This document shows positions 5,824 through 10,501 of a DNA stretch of 20,191 nucleotides, in pieces. Where the stretch lies: positions 1 through 20,191 of the IMG/VR virus record IMGVR_UViG_3300035691_000048, one strand, 5' to 3'. The notes beneath the pieces were generated by a model, which saw nothing but the letters and a program-made list of their open reading frames with translations, had not been told where the DNA came from and searched no databases. How positions within the stretch are numbered: position 1 is the first letter of the stretch; the number at the start of each line of letters is the position of its first letter. This DNA is from a virus. The translations under genes were made by a program, and so were the position numbers.

Positions 5824-5891
5824 CCCTCCGAGGGCGGAACTCCTCGGGCGTCCTAAGCCTAGGGCGATCGGTTCGACTCCGATCGGAGGGT
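5824..5891 (+). tRNA. tRNA-Arg (CCT), reduced D arm
   Basis: Acceptor CCCTCCG pairs with CGGAGGG, the T arm is ATCGG-TTCGACT-CCGAT, and anticodon loop GTCCTAA reads AGG. The D region is about five bases short. A competing hairpin, CCGAGG/CCTCGG (5828-5847), would use part of the acceptor. T73 has no CCA. It may be weakly functional. Confidence 0.7.
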
Positions 5892-5942
5892 CTTTGGTGG
5901 CACGGTGCGCTTATGACGGTAAAGAACCCAAAGCCACCTTTT
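5892..5942 (+). promoter_or_regulatory. Two-way hairpin, terminator-like in one form
   Basis: CTTTGG (5892-5897) can pair with CCAAAG (5928-5933), or the overlapping GGTGGC (5896-5901) can pair with GCCACC (5933-5938), which is followed by TTTT. The two stems share bases and exclude each other, as in an attenuator. It lies between tRNA-Arg(CCT) and tRNA-Asp. Confidence 0.4.
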
Positions 5943-6015
5943 GGGACGTGAGGCAGCGGGTGACGCCGCGTGATTGTCAATCACGTTTCGGGGGGTTCGA
6001 GTCCCCTACGTCCCG
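5943..6015 (+). tRNA. tRNA-Asp (GTC)
   Basis: Acceptor GGGACGT/ACGTCCC and D stem GGC/GCC pair. Anticodon loop TTGTCAA lies in perfect CGTGA/TCACG and the T arm is GGGGG-TTCGAGT-CCCCT. G73, the Asp identity base, is present without CCA. Confidence 0.92.
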
Positions 6016-6016
6016 C

Positions 6017-6071
6017 TTTGATAGCTCTAGGTTACAAAACGCCGTGCAGTTTGTAACCTAGAGCTATCAAA
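6017..6071. repeat. Perfect 22-bp inverted repeat, 11-base loop
   Basis: Positions 6017-6038 are perfectly complementary to 6050-6071, with loop ACGCCGTGCAG. The arms are strikingly A/T-rich (they begin TTTGATAGCTCTAGG) compared with the neighbouring tRNAs. No T-run follows on either strand, so it is not an ordinary intrinsic terminator. It separates tRNA-Asp from tRNA-Cys. Confidence 0.9.
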
Positions 6072-6073
6072 AT

Positions 6074-6161
6074 GGCACGGTACCCGAGTGGCCAGGGCGC
6101 GGGCTGCAACCCCGTATGTCGGGACATCCGACGGACCTCGGTTCGATTCCGAGTCGTGCCT
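6074..6161 (+). tRNA. tRNA-Cys (GCA) with long variable arm
   Basis: Acceptor GGCACGG pairs with TCGTGCC. Anticodon loop CTGCAAC lies in GCGGG/CCCGT and T73 matches cysteine identity. The variable region is about 21 bases and folds as TGTCGG-GACAT-CCGACG, a class II arm normally seen in Ser, Leu or Tyr. The D arm (CCCGAGTGGCCAGGG) is also Ser/Leu-like. CCA is encoded at 6162-6164. Confidence 0.85.
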
Positions 6162-6165
6162 CCAC

Positions 6166-6238
6166 GTGTCGCAAGCTGAAACGGATCAAGCGGCCGGTTG
6201 AAGCCCGGCAGAACCAGGTTCGACTCCTGGGCGTCACA
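6166..6238 (+). tRNA. tRNA-Phe (GAA)
   Basis: Acceptor GTGTCGC pairs with GCGTCAC apart from a T4-T69 mismatch. D stem GCT/AGC, anticodon stem GCCGG/CCGGC around TTGAAGC, and T arm CCAGG-TTCGACT-CCTGG are intact. A73 is present without CCA. Confidence 0.87.
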
Positions 6239-6243
6239 CTGAT

Positions 6244-6328
6244 GGAAGGTAGTGCTGCATGGGCGGCGACTAGTCTTGAAAACTAGACCGTGGCGGGAGT
6301 CACGAGGGTTCGATTCCTTTACCTTCCT
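6244..6328 (+). tRNA. tRNA-Ser (TGA)
   Basis: Acceptor GGAAGGT/ACCTTCC is perfect. Anticodon loop CTTGAAA is in CTAGT/ACTAG, with a long variable arm containing GTG/CAC and a weaker T arm GAGGG-TTCGATT-CCTTT. T73 is followed by encoded CCA (6329-6331). Confidence 0.9.
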
Positions 6329-6332
6329 CCAC

Positions 6333-6405
6333 GCCGGACTGGTGCTAATGGTCAGCACAGTTCCTCGGTAAGGAACAGGTGCAGGTTCGATCCCTGCGTT
6401 CGGCT
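6333..6405 (+). tRNA. tRNA-Thr (GGT) with C33
   Basis: Acceptor GCCGGAC/GTTCGGC, D stem GTGC/GCAC, anticodon stem GTTCC/GGAAC and T arm GCAGG-TTCGATC-CCTGC pair well. The anticodon loop is TCGGTAA, which puts C rather than the near-universal T at position 33. T73 has no CCA. Confidence 0.88.
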
Positions 6406-6418
6406 CTGAAGTAATCGC

Positions 6419-6491
6419 GCCAGGGAAGCACATGTGGATGTGCGCCGGTTTCGTAAACCGGAGGCAGTCGGTTCGAATCCGACCCGTGGCT
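6419..6491 (+). tRNA. tRNA-Thr (CGT)
   Basis: Acceptor GCCAGGG pairs with CCGTGGC except for a G5-G68 mismatch. D stem GCAC/GTGC, anticodon stem CCGGT/ACCGG around TTCGTAA, and T arm GTCGG-TTCGAAT-CCGAC are perfect. T73 is followed by encoded CCA (6492-6494). Confidence 0.88.
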
Positions 6492-6495
6492 CCAC

Positions 6496-6568
6496 GGGTC
6501 TCTAGCTCCAAAGTTAGAGCAGGCGGCTCTTACCCGCAAGGTTCTCGGTTCAAGTCCGAGGGGACCCA
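6496..6568 (+). tRNA. tRNA-Lys (CTT)
   Basis: Acceptor GGGTCTC/GGGACCC, D stem GCTC/GAGC, anticodon loop CTCTTAC and T arm CTCGG-TTCAAGT-CCGAG support it. The outermost anticodon pair is mismatched. A73 is present without CCA. The methyltransferase gene starts 11 bases later. Confidence 0.9.
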
Positions 6569-6579
6569 CAAGGAGAACA

Positions 6580-7140
6580 GTGGACACGAGGTTTCGCGCC
6601 TTGCCGACGCTCACCGAGGGTGAGCTCAGGGACCTCTACGAGAACCACAACTGGTCGTTCTTCGTTCAGGCGGAGCGGGACCAGGCGACGATCAAGATGG
6701 GCCGCACGTTCGGGCAGGGTGAGCTCTCCTCGATCGCGGACCTGTCAGCGGGAGGGGCGCAGATCACTCCCGCGATCGCGCAGCACTACGGCATCAACCC
6801 GGTACTCGGAGACCTGAGTCGGCAGTACAACTACCCGATCTTCGGGCCGATCGAGACGACGATCCAGCACATCGAGCCGGTCGACCTGTTCGTCTGCTCA
6901 GAGACGCTCGAGCACCTCGAGGACCCAGACCTGGTGCTCGACCTGATCAGGCCGATGACGCGCTACCTGCTGCTCACGACCCCGATCTGGGAAGAGCCGC
7001 ACATGACCGCGCACGGACACATCTGGACGTGGCGACAGGCGGACGTCGACGAGATGCTCAAGGACGCCGGGTACGTCATCAAGGACTTCGAGGAGGTCCT
7101 GATCTTCGGGATCTACCTCGCAGAAGTAGCGGTACCGTAG
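6580..7140 (+). CDS. SAM-dependent methyltransferase-like protein
   Basis: The GTG at 6580 follows aaggagaaca and gives 186 residues. The order of motifs fits a small class I methyltransferase. IADLSAGGAQI near 52-62 matches the SAM-binding glycine loop. VDLFVCSETLEHLEDPD at 101-117 is the acidic-to-ETLEHL strand-helix typical of Methyltransf_11/23 members. YLLLTTP at 129-135 and HGHIWTW at 145-151 fill the later strand and HxxxW positions. The substrate is unknown; DNA, a small molecule and tRNA are all possible, the last suggested only by location. The last ten bases, including the TAG stop, are also the first ten bases of the next tRNA. Confidence 0.7.
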   Translation: MDTRFRALPTLTEGELRDLYENHNWSFFVQAERDQATIKMGRTFGQGELSSIADLSAGGAQITPAIAQHYGINPVLGDLSRQYNYPIFGPIETTIQHIEPVDLFVCSETLEHLEDPDLVLDLIRPMTRYLLLTTPIWEEPHMTAHGHIWTWRQADVDEMLKDAGYVIKDFEEVLIFGIYLAEVAVP

Positions 7141-7203
7141 TGTCAGCGGCGAGCACGCGCCCCTTGTAAGGCCGAAGGCGGGGTTCGATTCCTCGCGGTA
7201 CCT
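7131..7203 (+). tRNA. tRNA-Thr (TGT), overlapping the methyltransferase end
   Basis: Acceptor GGTACCG/CGGTACC is perfect. D stem GTGT/GCAC, anticodon loop CTTGTAA and T arm CGGGG-TTCGATT-CCTCG support it; one anticodon stem pair (C29-C41) is mismatched. The TAG stop of the upstream gene is T8-A9-G10. T73 has no CCA. Confidence 0.88.
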
Positions 7204-7213
7204 CTCAGTTCAC

Positions 7214-7285
7214 GCGGTGCAGGTGTCAACGGCTGCACGCGACCTTGCCATGGTCGAGGAGCGGGTTCAAGCCCCGCGCATCGCT
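7214..7285 (+). tRNA. tRNA-Gly (GCC)
   Basis: Acceptor GCGGTGC/GCATCGC (one wobble), D stem GTGT/GCAC, perfect anticodon stem CGACC/GGTCG around TTGCCAT, and T arm GCGGG-TTCAAGC-CCCGC. T73 fits glycine; CCA is not encoded. Confidence 0.92.
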
Positions 7286-7288
7286 CTC

Positions 7289-7349
7289 GGTAGCACAGCG
7301 TCACCCTCATGGTGGCTACCCCGTGGCCGGACACGGCACCGGGTGACGC
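7289..7349 (+). ncRNA. Large alternative-fold hairpin element
   Basis: GCGTCACCC (7298-7306) pairs over nine bases with GGGTGACGC (7341-7349), enclosing GGTG/CACC and CCGTG-GCCGGA-CACGG. Alternatively GGTAGC (7289-7294) pairs with GCTACC (7315-7320) around CACC/GGTG. The two folds use overlapping bases, so only one can form. It lies between tRNA-Gly and tRNA-Glu with no reading frame of its own. Confidence 0.5.
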
Positions 7350-7354
7350 GACAC

Positions 7355-7428
7355 GGTCTGTTGGTGTAATCGGCTAACACACCACCCTCTCAAGGTGGAG
7401 ACTACCGGTTCAAGTCCGGTACAGACTA
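7355..7428 (+). tRNA. tRNA-Glu (CTC)
   Basis: Acceptor GGTCTGT/ACAGACT, D stem GTGT/ACAC, anticodon stem CCACC/GGTGG around CTCTCAA, and T arm ACCGG-TTCAAGT-CCGGT. A73 is present without CCA. Confidence 0.91.
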
Positions 7429-7436
7429 CGAAGCAT

Positions 7437-7507
7437 CGGGGTGTGGTATAGCGGTAACACACTTGCTTTGGGAGCATGGGTCGGAGGTTCGACTCCTCCC
7501 ACCCCGA
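7437..7507 (+). tRNA. tRNA-Pro (TGG)
   Basis: Acceptor CGGGGTG/CACCCCG is perfect, the T arm is GGAGG-TTCGACT-CCTCC and the anticodon loop is TTTGGGA. The anticodon stem has one T-T mismatch and the D stem one A-C mismatch. A73 is present without CCA. Confidence 0.88.
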
Positions 7508-7541
7508 CTGAACAACACCCATCTGAGGCGGAGGTCTAGTG

Positions 7542-7850
7542 ATGGATGCTGACCCACAGAGACACCGGAAGAAGAAAGACGCTCAGCTCGGAGAGAAGTT
7601 CAACACCGCGAACTATCATCTGAAGAAGATGGTCTGGTTCGACATGATGAAACGTTACGGTGAGAACATCTGTTTTCGTTGCAAAGAAGCGATCGAGACT
7701 GTCGAAGAACTGAGTATCGAACACAAGATCCCGTGGCTGAACAAGCCGAATGCGAAAGAGCTATTCTGGGATCTAAACAACGTCGCATGGTCTCATATAT
7801 CATGCAACAGTAAAGCGGCCCGGCGAGGGTCTGCCATCATACGGCGGTAG
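7542..7850 (+). CDS. HNH endonuclease inside the tRNA array
   Basis: I choose ATG 7542 over GTG 7539 because the ribosome site ggagg (7530-7534) is spaced better; the product has 102 residues. It has a Lys-rich N-terminus, CFRC at 44-47, LSIEHKI with the HNH His at 61, LNNVAW with Asn80, and SHISCN at 84-89, a standard ββα-metal nuclease layout. The gene is visibly richer in A and T than its surroundings, which suggests separate acquisition. Its final codons and TAG stop lie within the next tRNA (7841-7850). It resembles the HNH protein at 10502, so both probably belong to one homing family. Confidence 0.85.
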   Translation: MDADPQRHRKKKDAQLGEKFNTANYHLKKMVWFDMMKRYGENICFRCKEAIETVEELSIEHKIPWLNKPNAKELFWDLNNVAWSHISCNSKAARRGSAIIRR

Positions 7851-7913
7851 CTCAACGGACAGAGTACCCGGCTTCTAACCGGGAGGATGCGGGTTCGACT
7901 CCTGCGCGTCGTG
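7841..7913 (+). tRNA. tRNA-Arg (TCT), overlapping the HNH gene end
   Basis: Acceptor ACGGCGG/GCGTCGT has one G7-G66 mismatch. The anticodon stem CCCGG/CCGGG around CTTCTAA and T arm GCGGG-TTCGACT-CCTGC are good, and G73 suits arginine. T8-A9-G10 (7848-7850) is the HNH stop codon. CCA is not encoded. Confidence 0.88.
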
Positions 7914-7918
7914 CTCAC

Positions 7919-7990
7919 GCTCCGCTCGACTACGGGAAGGTCACCTGCCTTTCAAGCAGGACGGTACCGGTTCGAATCCGGTGCGGAGTA
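7919..7990 (+). tRNA. tRNA-Glu (TTC)
   Basis: Acceptor GCTCCGC/GCGGAGT, D stem GAC/GTC, perfect anticodon stem CCTGC/GCAGG around CTTTCAA, and T arm ACCGG-TTCGAAT-CCGGT. A73 is present without CCA. Confidence 0.92.
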
Positions 7991-8024
7991 CAGAAGATCA
8001 GATCAGGGAAAGGACCTGAGGCAT

Positions 8025-9161
8025 TTGAGAAAGCTCATCGCACTGTTCACCGTCGTGGTTCTCGCCACGCTCGGCCTCGTCGCAGCGCTGTCGCCCGAGG
8101 CGGCGTCCGCTGCACCGACGCCAGTCGTACTGATCGTGCTAGAGAACCACTACGCGAACCACTCGGACGGAGCGAAGGGGATCTACGGCGACCCGAACTC
8201 TCCCTTCATCAACTCGGTCGTGTCTTCGTCCTGCTCGACGACGACGCCCGCGGTCTGCGGCATCGGCTACACTCGCCTGTACGATTACTCGTCGTTGCAC
8301 TCGCTCCCGAACTACCTGGTCCTGACGGGTGGCTACTCCGGCGACCCGAACAACGTCGGGGTCAACGGGTACAAGTGTCAGACCGACGCCACGGCGACAC
8401 CTACCGGGACTCCGGGACCGAACGACTGCTGGGAGGAGCACCAGACCGAGAACAACATCTTCCAGGAGCTGAAGAACAACTCGACCTCGTACGGCTCGCG
8501 ATCCTACCAGGAGTCTATGTCGGCGACGTGCACGGTGTCGAACGACTCGAGCGGACTCTACGTCGTGCGCCACAACCCGGCGCTGTTCTACAACAACCTC
8601 GGCACCGGGTTCTCGTGCGACGGGGCCGGCGGAACGACTGCGATCGACATCAAGCAGCCGGCATCACTTCCGGCTACGCTTCCGAAGCTCACCGTAGAGA
8701 CTCCGAACGTGTGCGACAACATGCACGGGTTGGCAACAGGCTCACCGAACTCAACCTACATCGACGGGTCGACCTGTGCCGCAGGCGACGCGGACGGCAC
8801 CAAGAGGACCGAGTCTGACAAGTGGCTCCAGACCTGGGTGCCGGCGTGGGTCGCCAAGGGTGCGACCGTCGTCATCACGTTCGACGAGGGCACCTCGAAC
8901 AAGTGCGGCGTCGCTGACCCGGTCACCGACATCTGCGGTGACAAGGTATTGACGGTCGTCGCGTCCCCGTCCTACTCGTCGGGCTCGACGGACAACACGG
9001 CCTACGGCGTGTCGCCTACTACGAACGCGTCGGGAGTCTACACTCCCTCGACCTCGCCCGGGTTCTGCAACATCCTGGCGGGGATCGAGACCCACTACGC
9101 GATCACGCCGAATCTCGGCTGCTCGGCGTCGCTCACCGGACCGGTCCTGTCGGTCCCATAA
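8025..9161 (+). CDS. Secreted phosphoesterase (acid phosphatase / phospholipase C-like family)
   Basis: The TTG at 8025 places a signal peptide exactly at the N-terminus and follows aaaggacctgagg, so the longer frame running back through the tRNA is rejected. The product has 378 residues: signal peptide 1-30, ending near AASAA. Motifs of the PF04185-type phosphoesterases then appear in order: VLIVLENH at 35-42, SLPNYLVLTGG at 93-103, YQESM at 161-165, VRHNPALFY at 181-189, TPNVCDNMH at 226-234 and VVITFDEG at 282-289. About ten cysteines suggest disulfides outside the membrane. It would be exported from the infected cell or reach the envelope and hydrolyse a phosphate ester. The substrate (phospholipid, wall polymer or small phosphate ester) is not shown. 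An enzyme gene within a tRNA array is unusual cargo. Confidence 0.75.
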   Translation: MRKLIALFTVVVLATLGLVAALSPEAASAAPTPVVLIVLENHYANHSDGAKGIYGDPNSPFINSVVSSSCSTTTPAVCGIGYTRLYDYSSLHSLPNYLVLTGGYSGDPNNVGVNGYKCQTDATATPTGTPGPNDCWEEHQTENNIFQELKNNSTSYGSRSYQESMSATCTVSNDSSGLYVVRHNPALFYNNLGTGFSCDGAGGTTAIDIKQPASLPATLPKLTVETPNVCDNMHGLATGSPNSTYIDGSTCAAGDADGTKRTESDKWLQTWVPAWVAKGATVVITFDEGTSNKCGVADPVTDICGDKVLTVVASPSYSSGSTDNTAYGVSPTTNASGVYTPSTSPGFCNILAGIETHYAITPNLGCSASLTGPVLSVP

Positions 9162-9176
9162 GACGGAAGGAACTGT

Positions 9177-9386
9177 ATGGCAGAACTCGGAGTGAAGATC
9201 GTGAAGCTCCCCGACGGCACGATCCTGCGGATGGAGCCAGGCACCGACACCGGTGACCTGGAAGTCATCTCGGAGGGTGTCGAGGAGGAGCCGAAGGTCG
9301 TCAAGACGTCGCCTGATCGCGAGGTCGCTGAGCCTGCGAAGGCGAAGCCCGTGAAGCAGGCGGAGTCCAAGACCGCCAAGAAGTAA
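9177..9386 (+). CDS. Small protein with Lys/Ala-rich tail, unknown
   Basis: The ATG at 9177 follows ggaaggaactgt. The 69-residue product has a compact β-like N-terminus (VKIVKLPDGTILRME) and an extended tail rich in Lys, Ala, Pro and Glu that is probably disordered. No family is recognised. It ends 10 bases before tRNA-Val and is probably co-transcribed with the phosphoesterase 15 bases upstream. Confidence 0.6.
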   Translation: MAELGVKIVKLPDGTILRMEPGTDTGDLEVISEGVEEEPKVVKTSPDREVAEPAKAKPVKQAESKTAKK

Positions 9387-9396
9387 CGCAACAGAT

Positions 9397-9471
9397 AGGT
9401 CCTTAGCTCAGCCAGGCCAGAGCCGCTGGTTTACACCCAGTGGGGCGGGGGTTCGAATCCCTCAGGACCTA
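9397..9471 (+). tRNA. tRNA-Val (TAC)
   Basis: Acceptor AGGTCCT/AGGACCT and D stem GCTC/GAGC pair perfectly. Anticodon loop TTTACAC lies in GCTGG/CCAGT and the T arm is GGGGG-TTCGAAT-CCCTC. A73 is present without CCA. Confidence 0.92.
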
Positions 9472-9475
9472 CTAC

Positions 9476-9546
9476 ACTCCTCTCGTCTAATGGCAGGACG
9501 CAGGGCCCTGGACCCTGAGGCTGAGGTTCGACCCCTTGGAGGAGTA
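9476..9546 (+). tRNA. tRNA-Gln (CTG) with C33
   Basis: Acceptor ACTCCTC/GAGGAGT, D stem GTCT/GGAC and anticodon stem CAGGG/CCCTG are sound. The loop is CCCTGGA, so position 33 is C instead of T. The T arm (TGAGG/CCTTG) uses wobble pairs. A73 is present without CCA. Confidence 0.86.
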
Positions 9547-9548
9547 CT

Positions 9549-9618
9549 GCCGGTGACGCTGTGGAGCGTAGCAGCCTCCAAAACTGTCAGCACGTGGGTT
9601 CGACTCCCCGCGCCGGTG
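9549..9618 (+). tRNA. tRNA-Trp (CCA), degenerate
   Basis: Acceptor GCCGGTG pairs with CGCCGGT using wobbles, loop CTCCAAA is the classic Trp loop, and G73 matches Trp identity. D pairing is best as ACGC/GCGT, which crowds positions 8-9. The T stem GTGGG/CCCCG has two mismatches and the anticodon stem has a C31-A39 mismatch. It may be weakened. Confidence 0.75.
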
Positions 9619-9639
9619 CGAAGCAACAAAGGAGGATTC

Positions 9640-9867
9640 GTGTTCAGAGACGTTCACGAAATGACAGCCGATGAGCTTCTTCAGGAGCTAGATCGAGGAA
9701 AGCATCACGGCAAGTCAAATGCAGTTCACCAGATCGAGTTGTTCACCCGTATGGGCGGAGACCCAAACGACCACAACTACGCTCGACTTTCGTTCCTAAC
9801 TAAGGAACTAAGGGAGCGTGGAGTGGCCGTAGGATCGTCGCGTCACTCGGGCATCTGGCTCGATTGA
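9640..9867 (+). CDS. Small winged-helix-like protein
   Basis: The GTG at 9640 follows aaaggaggattc at ideal distance and gives 75 residues. The C-terminal pattern, helices then LTKELRERGVAVGSSRHSGIWL, resembles the recognition helix and wing of small phage helix-turn-helix proteins, which often end in an L..G..I.S...G.WL pattern. The gene is less GC-rich than its neighbours. The stop lies three bases before tRNA-Asn. DNA binding is inference; no partner or site is visible. Confidence 0.55.
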   Translation: MFRDVHEMTADELLQELDRGKHHGKSNAVHQIELFTRMGGDPNDHNYARLSFLTKELRERGVAVGSSRHSGIWLD

Positions 9868-9870
9868 TAT

Positions 9871-9944
9871 TGGGGTGTGGCGCAATCAGGCGGCGCAGCC
9901 GGTTGTTACCCGGAAGGTTGTAGGTTCGATTCCTACCATCCCAG
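9871..9944 (+). tRNA. tRNA-Asn (GTT)
   Basis: Acceptor TGGGGTG/CATCCCA, D stem GCGC/GCGC, anticodon loop TTGTTAC, and T arm GTAGG-TTCGATT-CCTAC. G73 fits asparagine. One anticodon stem end pair is G-A. CCA is not encoded. Confidence 0.91.
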
Positions 9945-9946
9945 CT

Positions 9947-10030
9947 GTGACGGATGCTCGTCTAGTAGAGCGCCGGGTTGTGGCCCCGGTAGGCGTACGC
10001 CGTCAGCGGGTGCAACTCCCGTCCGTCACC
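9947..10030 (+). tRNA. tRNA-His (GTG) with long variable arm
   Basis: Acceptor GTGACGG/CCGTCAC, D stem GCTC/GAGC and perfect anticodon stem CCGGG/CCCGG around TTGTGGC define it, and C73 is the histidine discriminator. Three oddities: the variable region is about 16 bases with a GGCG/CGCC hairpin, the T loop is TGCAACT rather than TTCRANN, and the base before position 1 is T, so no G-1 is encoded. CCA is encoded (10031-10033). Confidence 0.8.
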
Positions 10031-10034
10031 CCAC

Positions 10035-10055
10035 GTTTCACCGCAGCGGTGAAAC
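10035..10055 (+). terminator. Hairpin after tRNA-His (possible terminator or processing site)
   Basis: GTTTCACCGC and GCGGTGAAAC are perfect complements around a central A, forming eight or nine practical pairs. It begins one base after the encoded CCA of tRNA-His. No T-run follows, so termination would need another factor; 3'-end processing is equally possible. Confidence 0.45.
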
Positions 10056-10079
10056 CCGATAGAACCGTGAAAGGAAGAC

Positions 10080-10103
10080 ATGAATGACTACCTAGGAGCC
10101 TGA
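10080..10103 (+). CDS. Possible leader peptide (7 residues)
   Basis: An ATG preceded by aaaggaagac opens a seven-codon frame reading MNDYLGA, ending in TGA. Its last codons lie in the 5' strand of the hairpin that controls the next gene's ribosome site. The strong ribosome site for so short a frame is the main support. Confidence 0.4.
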   Translation: MNDYLGA

Positions 10104-10124
10104 CAGACAGGCTCCGTAAGGAGC
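10095..10124 (+). promoter_or_regulatory. Three-strand RNA switch before the gene at 10129
   Basis: Strand 1 GGAGCCTG (10095-10102) pairs with strand 2 CAGGCTCC (10108-10115). GCTCC of strand 2 can instead pair with strand 3 GGAGC (10120-10124) across a GTAA (GNRA) tetraloop. Strand 3 includes the aaggag ribosome site of the next gene. A ribosome on the leader peptide would cover strand 1 and let strand 2 mask that site. This is inferred from sequence alone. Confidence 0.45.
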
Positions 10125-10128
10125 GTTC

Positions 10129-10314
10129 ATGTCTTCACGAGACTTTCGCAACGCGCGAGCGAAGAAGTCGCAGGAAGCCGCTGCTGATCTTCGCCGCCGA
10201 GGCATCCTCCACGGGATGCGGCAGACCAAGAGCAACGCAGACCCGATGTCCTACCTTCAGCAGAAGCTGGTGGGCTCGGCGAAGTACCAGCGCCTCACCA
10301 ACCAGAAGCGCTGA
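10129..10314 (+). CDS. Small basic protein, unknown
   Basis: The ATG at 10129 has the ribosome site aaggag five bases upstream, lying inside the proposed switch. The product is 61 residues, strongly basic (SSRDFRNARAKK at the start, YQRLTNQKR at the end) and probably helical. It could bind nucleic acid. No family is recognised. Confidence 0.6.
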   Translation: MSSRDFRNARAKKSQEAAADLRRRGILHGMRQTKSNADPMSYLQQKLVGSAKYQRLTNQKR

Positions 10315-10501
10315 CAGACCCGCCCCGGTAGTGCTGGTGGAGGCCGGGGGCGTCGGACCGACGGCGACAGATCAGCTGGCCTACGATGCCAGCATCGGCA
10401 GGACCAACCAGGCTCCAGAATGACCAGACTGACCTGGTGGTACCGATCGGCTCGTAGGGGCGTGAACGTTCCGCCCCGCGAGCCTCAACTTCAGGAGGAA
10501 G
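10315..10501 (+). other. Structured non-coding stretch before HNH gene
   Basis: No convincing gene fits these 187 bases, but they are rich in stems: CGCCCCGG (10321-10328) with 10344-10352; GCTGGC-CTACGAT-GCCAGC (10375-10393), shaped like an anticodon arm with ACG; the ACC/ACCAGG run at 10403-10412 with 10433-10441; and a 12-pair hairpin, GGCTCG and GGGGCG against CGCCCC and CGAGCC (10449-10484). It may be a decayed tRNA region or a structured leader for the HNH gene. Confidence 0.45.

Noticed and set aside
6032-6614. Long minus-strand reading frames (159 and 89 codons) across the tRNA cluster
   Set aside because: They are antisense to several tRNAs; strings such as GRIRTDCLRF and GIEPAP are the reverse complement of T arms and anticodon arms, a known source of false proteins.
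7887-8024. N-terminal extension of the phosphoesterase frame
   Set aside because: It runs through tRNA-Arg and tRNA-Glu and would bury the signal peptide 46 residues inside the protein.
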